DNA from: Variovorax sp. DXTD-1
GTDB lineage: Bacteria; Pseudomonadota; Gammaproteobacteria; Burkholderiales; Burkholderiaceae_C
DNA: 64,000 bases
Assembly (NCBI RefSeq): GCF_003984625.1
Contig: NZ_RWKH01000010.1
Coordinates: 1 to 64,000, forward strand
Reading direction: 5' to 3'
Shown here: piece by piece, positions 62,533 to 64,000 of the stretch
Position numbering within the stretch: the first letter of the stretch is position 1
How the letters are laid out: each line of letters starts with the position of its first letter
Translations under genes and position numbers: made by a program
Notes under the pieces: model-generated
Database searches by the model: none
What the model saw: the letters and a program-made list of their open reading frames with translations, nothing else
What the model was told of the DNA's origin: nothing

Positions 62533-63447
62533 ATGAACAACGCCACATTCACCATCCGCCGCGCCCTGCACTGCGCCATGGCATCGCTAGCGTTCGCGGT
62601 CACCACCGCCGGCTGGGCGCAGACCTACCCGAGCAAGCCGATACGCATGGTGGTGCCCTTCGCCGCGGGCGGCGCGACAGACGTGCTGGCCCGCGTGGTG
62701 GGCGAGAAAATGGCCGCAGGGCTGGGCCAGCCGGTCATCGTCGACAACAAGCCTGGCGCCGCCGGCATCATCGGCACCGACGCGGTGGCCAAGGCCCCGG
62801 CCGACGGCTACACCCTGGTGCTGGCGCTGAGCAATTCGCTGCTGACCAACCAGTTCCTCTACCAGAAGCTGCCCTACGACACGCAGCGCGACCTCACGCT
62901 GGTCTACCAGATTGCCACCGCGCCGCTGGTGCTGGTGCTGGTGGTGCACCCCAGCGTGCCGGTGAAGAACGGGCCGGAGCTCTTGAAGTACGTGGCCGCC
63001 AACAAGGGCAAGGTGGCCTACAAGGGCGAGGCGCCGATGCTGCAAGACCTGATCGGCGGCCAGATCCAGATGGCCTTTGCCAGCGCGCTGGTGGCCAAGC
63101 CGCACATCGAGGCCGGCAAGCTCAAGGCCGTCGGCGTGAGCGGCGAGCGCCGCATGGCCACGCTCCCCGACGTGCCGACGCTGGCCGAGCAGGGCCTGGA
63201 CGACGAGGCCTACCGCGTGGCCGGCTGGCTCGCCATTGCCATGCCGGCTGGCACGCCCAAGCCGATCGTGCAGCGCATTGCCGAAGAAGTGGGCAAGGCC
63301 ACGCGCCAGCCCGATGTGCAGGCACGCGTGGCGGCGATGGGCTTCGACCTGAAGGAGAGCTCGCCCGAGGCCTTTGCCGCCGTGTACAAGAAGGAAAGCC
63401 CGATCTGGGAGCGCCTGATCAAGGATTCGGGCGCCAAGCTCGAGTAG
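62533..63447 (+). CDS. Bug-type periplasmic binding protein
   Basis: A 304-residue TctC-family protein with signal ending TTAGWAQ. Marks: KPIRMVVPFAAGGATDVLAR, IVDNKPGAAGIIGTDAVAKA, VAYKGEAPMLQDLIGGQIQM and MPAGTPKPIVQRIAEEVGKA. It is shorter than the other three and misses part of the loop before the PYKG-type segment. The second Bug protein of this operon; the two may bind related acids. Confidence 0.9.
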   Translation: MNNATFTIRRALHCAMASLAFAVTTAGWAQTYPSKPIRMVVPFAAGGATDVLARVVGEKMAAGLGQPVIVDNKPGAAGIIGTDAVAKAPADGYTLVLALSNSLLTNQFLYQKLPYDTQRDLTLVYQIATAPLVLVLVVHPSVPVKNGPELLKYVAANKGKVAYKGEAPMLQDLIGGQIQMAFASALVAKPHIEAGKLKAVGVSGERRMATLPDVPTLAEQGLDDEAYRVAGWLAIAMPAGTPKPIVQRIAEEVGKATRQPDVQARVAAMGFDLKESSPEAFAAVYKKESPIWERLIKDSGAKLE

Positions 63448-63560
63448 CCCGTTTCGAGAGGGCCGGAGGGGGCGGGAATGGGGCCGCAGCTTAGGAAAAC
63501 CCCGATGAACGGATGGACATGGATCGTTACCATCCATGGCTGCTTTCCCCCTCCCTCTCG

Positions 63561-64000
63561 ATGACCACTCCCAACGAGTCCGGCCCCTTGCTGGACGCCG
63601 CCAGCCCCCTCCCCCCAGACATCGAAGCCGCCGACGAGCCCACCAAGGTGCCGCTTGCCATCGAGGACTGGCTCACCGTGATCATCATGGGCGCGCTGGC
63701 GCTCATCACCTTTGCCAACGTGCTGGTGCGCTATTTCACCGATTCATCGTTTGCGTGGACGGAGGAGTTCTCGGTCTTCCTCATGATCATGCTGGCGCTG
63801 GTGGCCGGCTCGGCCGCGGTGGCGCGCGACCGGCACATCCGCATCGAATACTTCTCGGAGAACGGCTCCATGGCGCGGCGCAAGCGGCTCGCGCAGTTCG
63901 GCGCGCTCATGATCGCCATCCTGTTCACGCTGATCGGTGCGCTCAGCATCCGCATGGTGTGGGACGACTACCGCTTCGAAGAAACCACGCCGGGCATCGG
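63561..64000 (+). CDS. TRAP transporter small permease (DctQ), partial
   Basis: The N-terminal 146 residues of a DctQ-type subunit, cut by the window edge. A soluble start is followed by a membrane helix with VIIMGALALITFANVLVRYF, then FAWTEEFSVFLMIMLALVAG (a DctQ hallmark), AVARDRHIRIEYF and FGALMIAILFTLIGALSIRM. The start may instead be ATG 63519, in frame, adding 14 residues. The large permease DctM and perhaps a DctP-type binding protein should follow outside the window. It would import a dicarboxylate-like acid for the operon. Confidence 0.85.
   Translation, partial: MTTPNESGPLLDAASPLPPDIEAADEPTKVPLAIEDWLTVIIMGALALITFANVLVRYFTDSSFAWTEEFSVFLMIMLALVAGSAAVARDRHIRIEYFSENGSMARRKRLAQFGALMIAILFTLIGALSIRMVWDDYRFEETTPGI

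Overview
The window is 64 kb of GC-rich chromosome packed with short intergenic gaps. Its gene content suggests a Comamonadaceae betaproteobacterium, most like Variovorax: four Bug-type (TTT) periplasmic binding proteins, a NUDIX/metallo-beta-lactamase fusion, ProQ, AllA, UdgX with its radical-SAM partner, a DctB/DctD pair and an acyl-CoA catabolic operon. There is no rRNA, tRNA, CRISPR array, phage module or intact transposon. The only RNA gene I see is rnpB.

Layout. 0-5.3 kb: small and hypothetical genes, an ECF sigma factor with a SnoaL tail beside a dihydrofolate-reductase-like gene, a decayed NUDIX gene and an Rnk-like factor. 5.7-10.6 kb: a lipoprotein esterase, a Tat-exported phospholipase C, a small lipoprotein and an oxygenase-like protein. 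10.8-16.6 kb: an EamA exporter, a hydrolase, a histidine phosphatase, then an overlapping pair resembling aminoglycoside-modifying enzymes, AAC(6') and an AadA-type adenylyltransferase that carries an extra Imm42-like C-terminal domain. 16.6-31.3 kb: Bug protein, NUDIX-MBL, pseudouridine synthase-like protein, three lipoproteins, rnpB, cysK, an FAD oxidoreductase, flavin reductase, proQ, htpX, DUF3025, a NYN/LOTUS protein and pyrC.

31.4-40.5 kb: a LysR regulator, a RidA-like protein, a complete Dpp/Opp-type ABC importer and an amidase, apparently one import-and-catabolism operon, interrupted by a roughly 200-bp inverted-repeat element. 40.5-43.8 kb (minus strand): radical SAM, udgX and allA behind a near-perfect LexA box.

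44.1-51.75 kb: a block holding a consensus sigma-54 promoter, a large DUF6351-like lipoprotein, a Bug protein and a DctB/DctD two-component system. Reciprocal scraps of one convergent gene pair (small lipoprotein and LysR) flank this block, which suggests it was inserted or rearranged there. 51.7-64 kb: a divergent LysR and an operon for beta-oxidation-like acid catabolism: an enoyl-CoA hydratase/3-hydroxyacyl-CoA dehydrogenase fusion, two acyl-CoA dehydrogenases, enoyl-CoA hydratase, CoA-transferase, Bug, acyl-CoA ligase, Bug, and the start of a TRAP transporter. The order resembles pim-type dicarboxylate degradation.

All functional calls come from reading motifs and protein sequence by eye; no database search was run.
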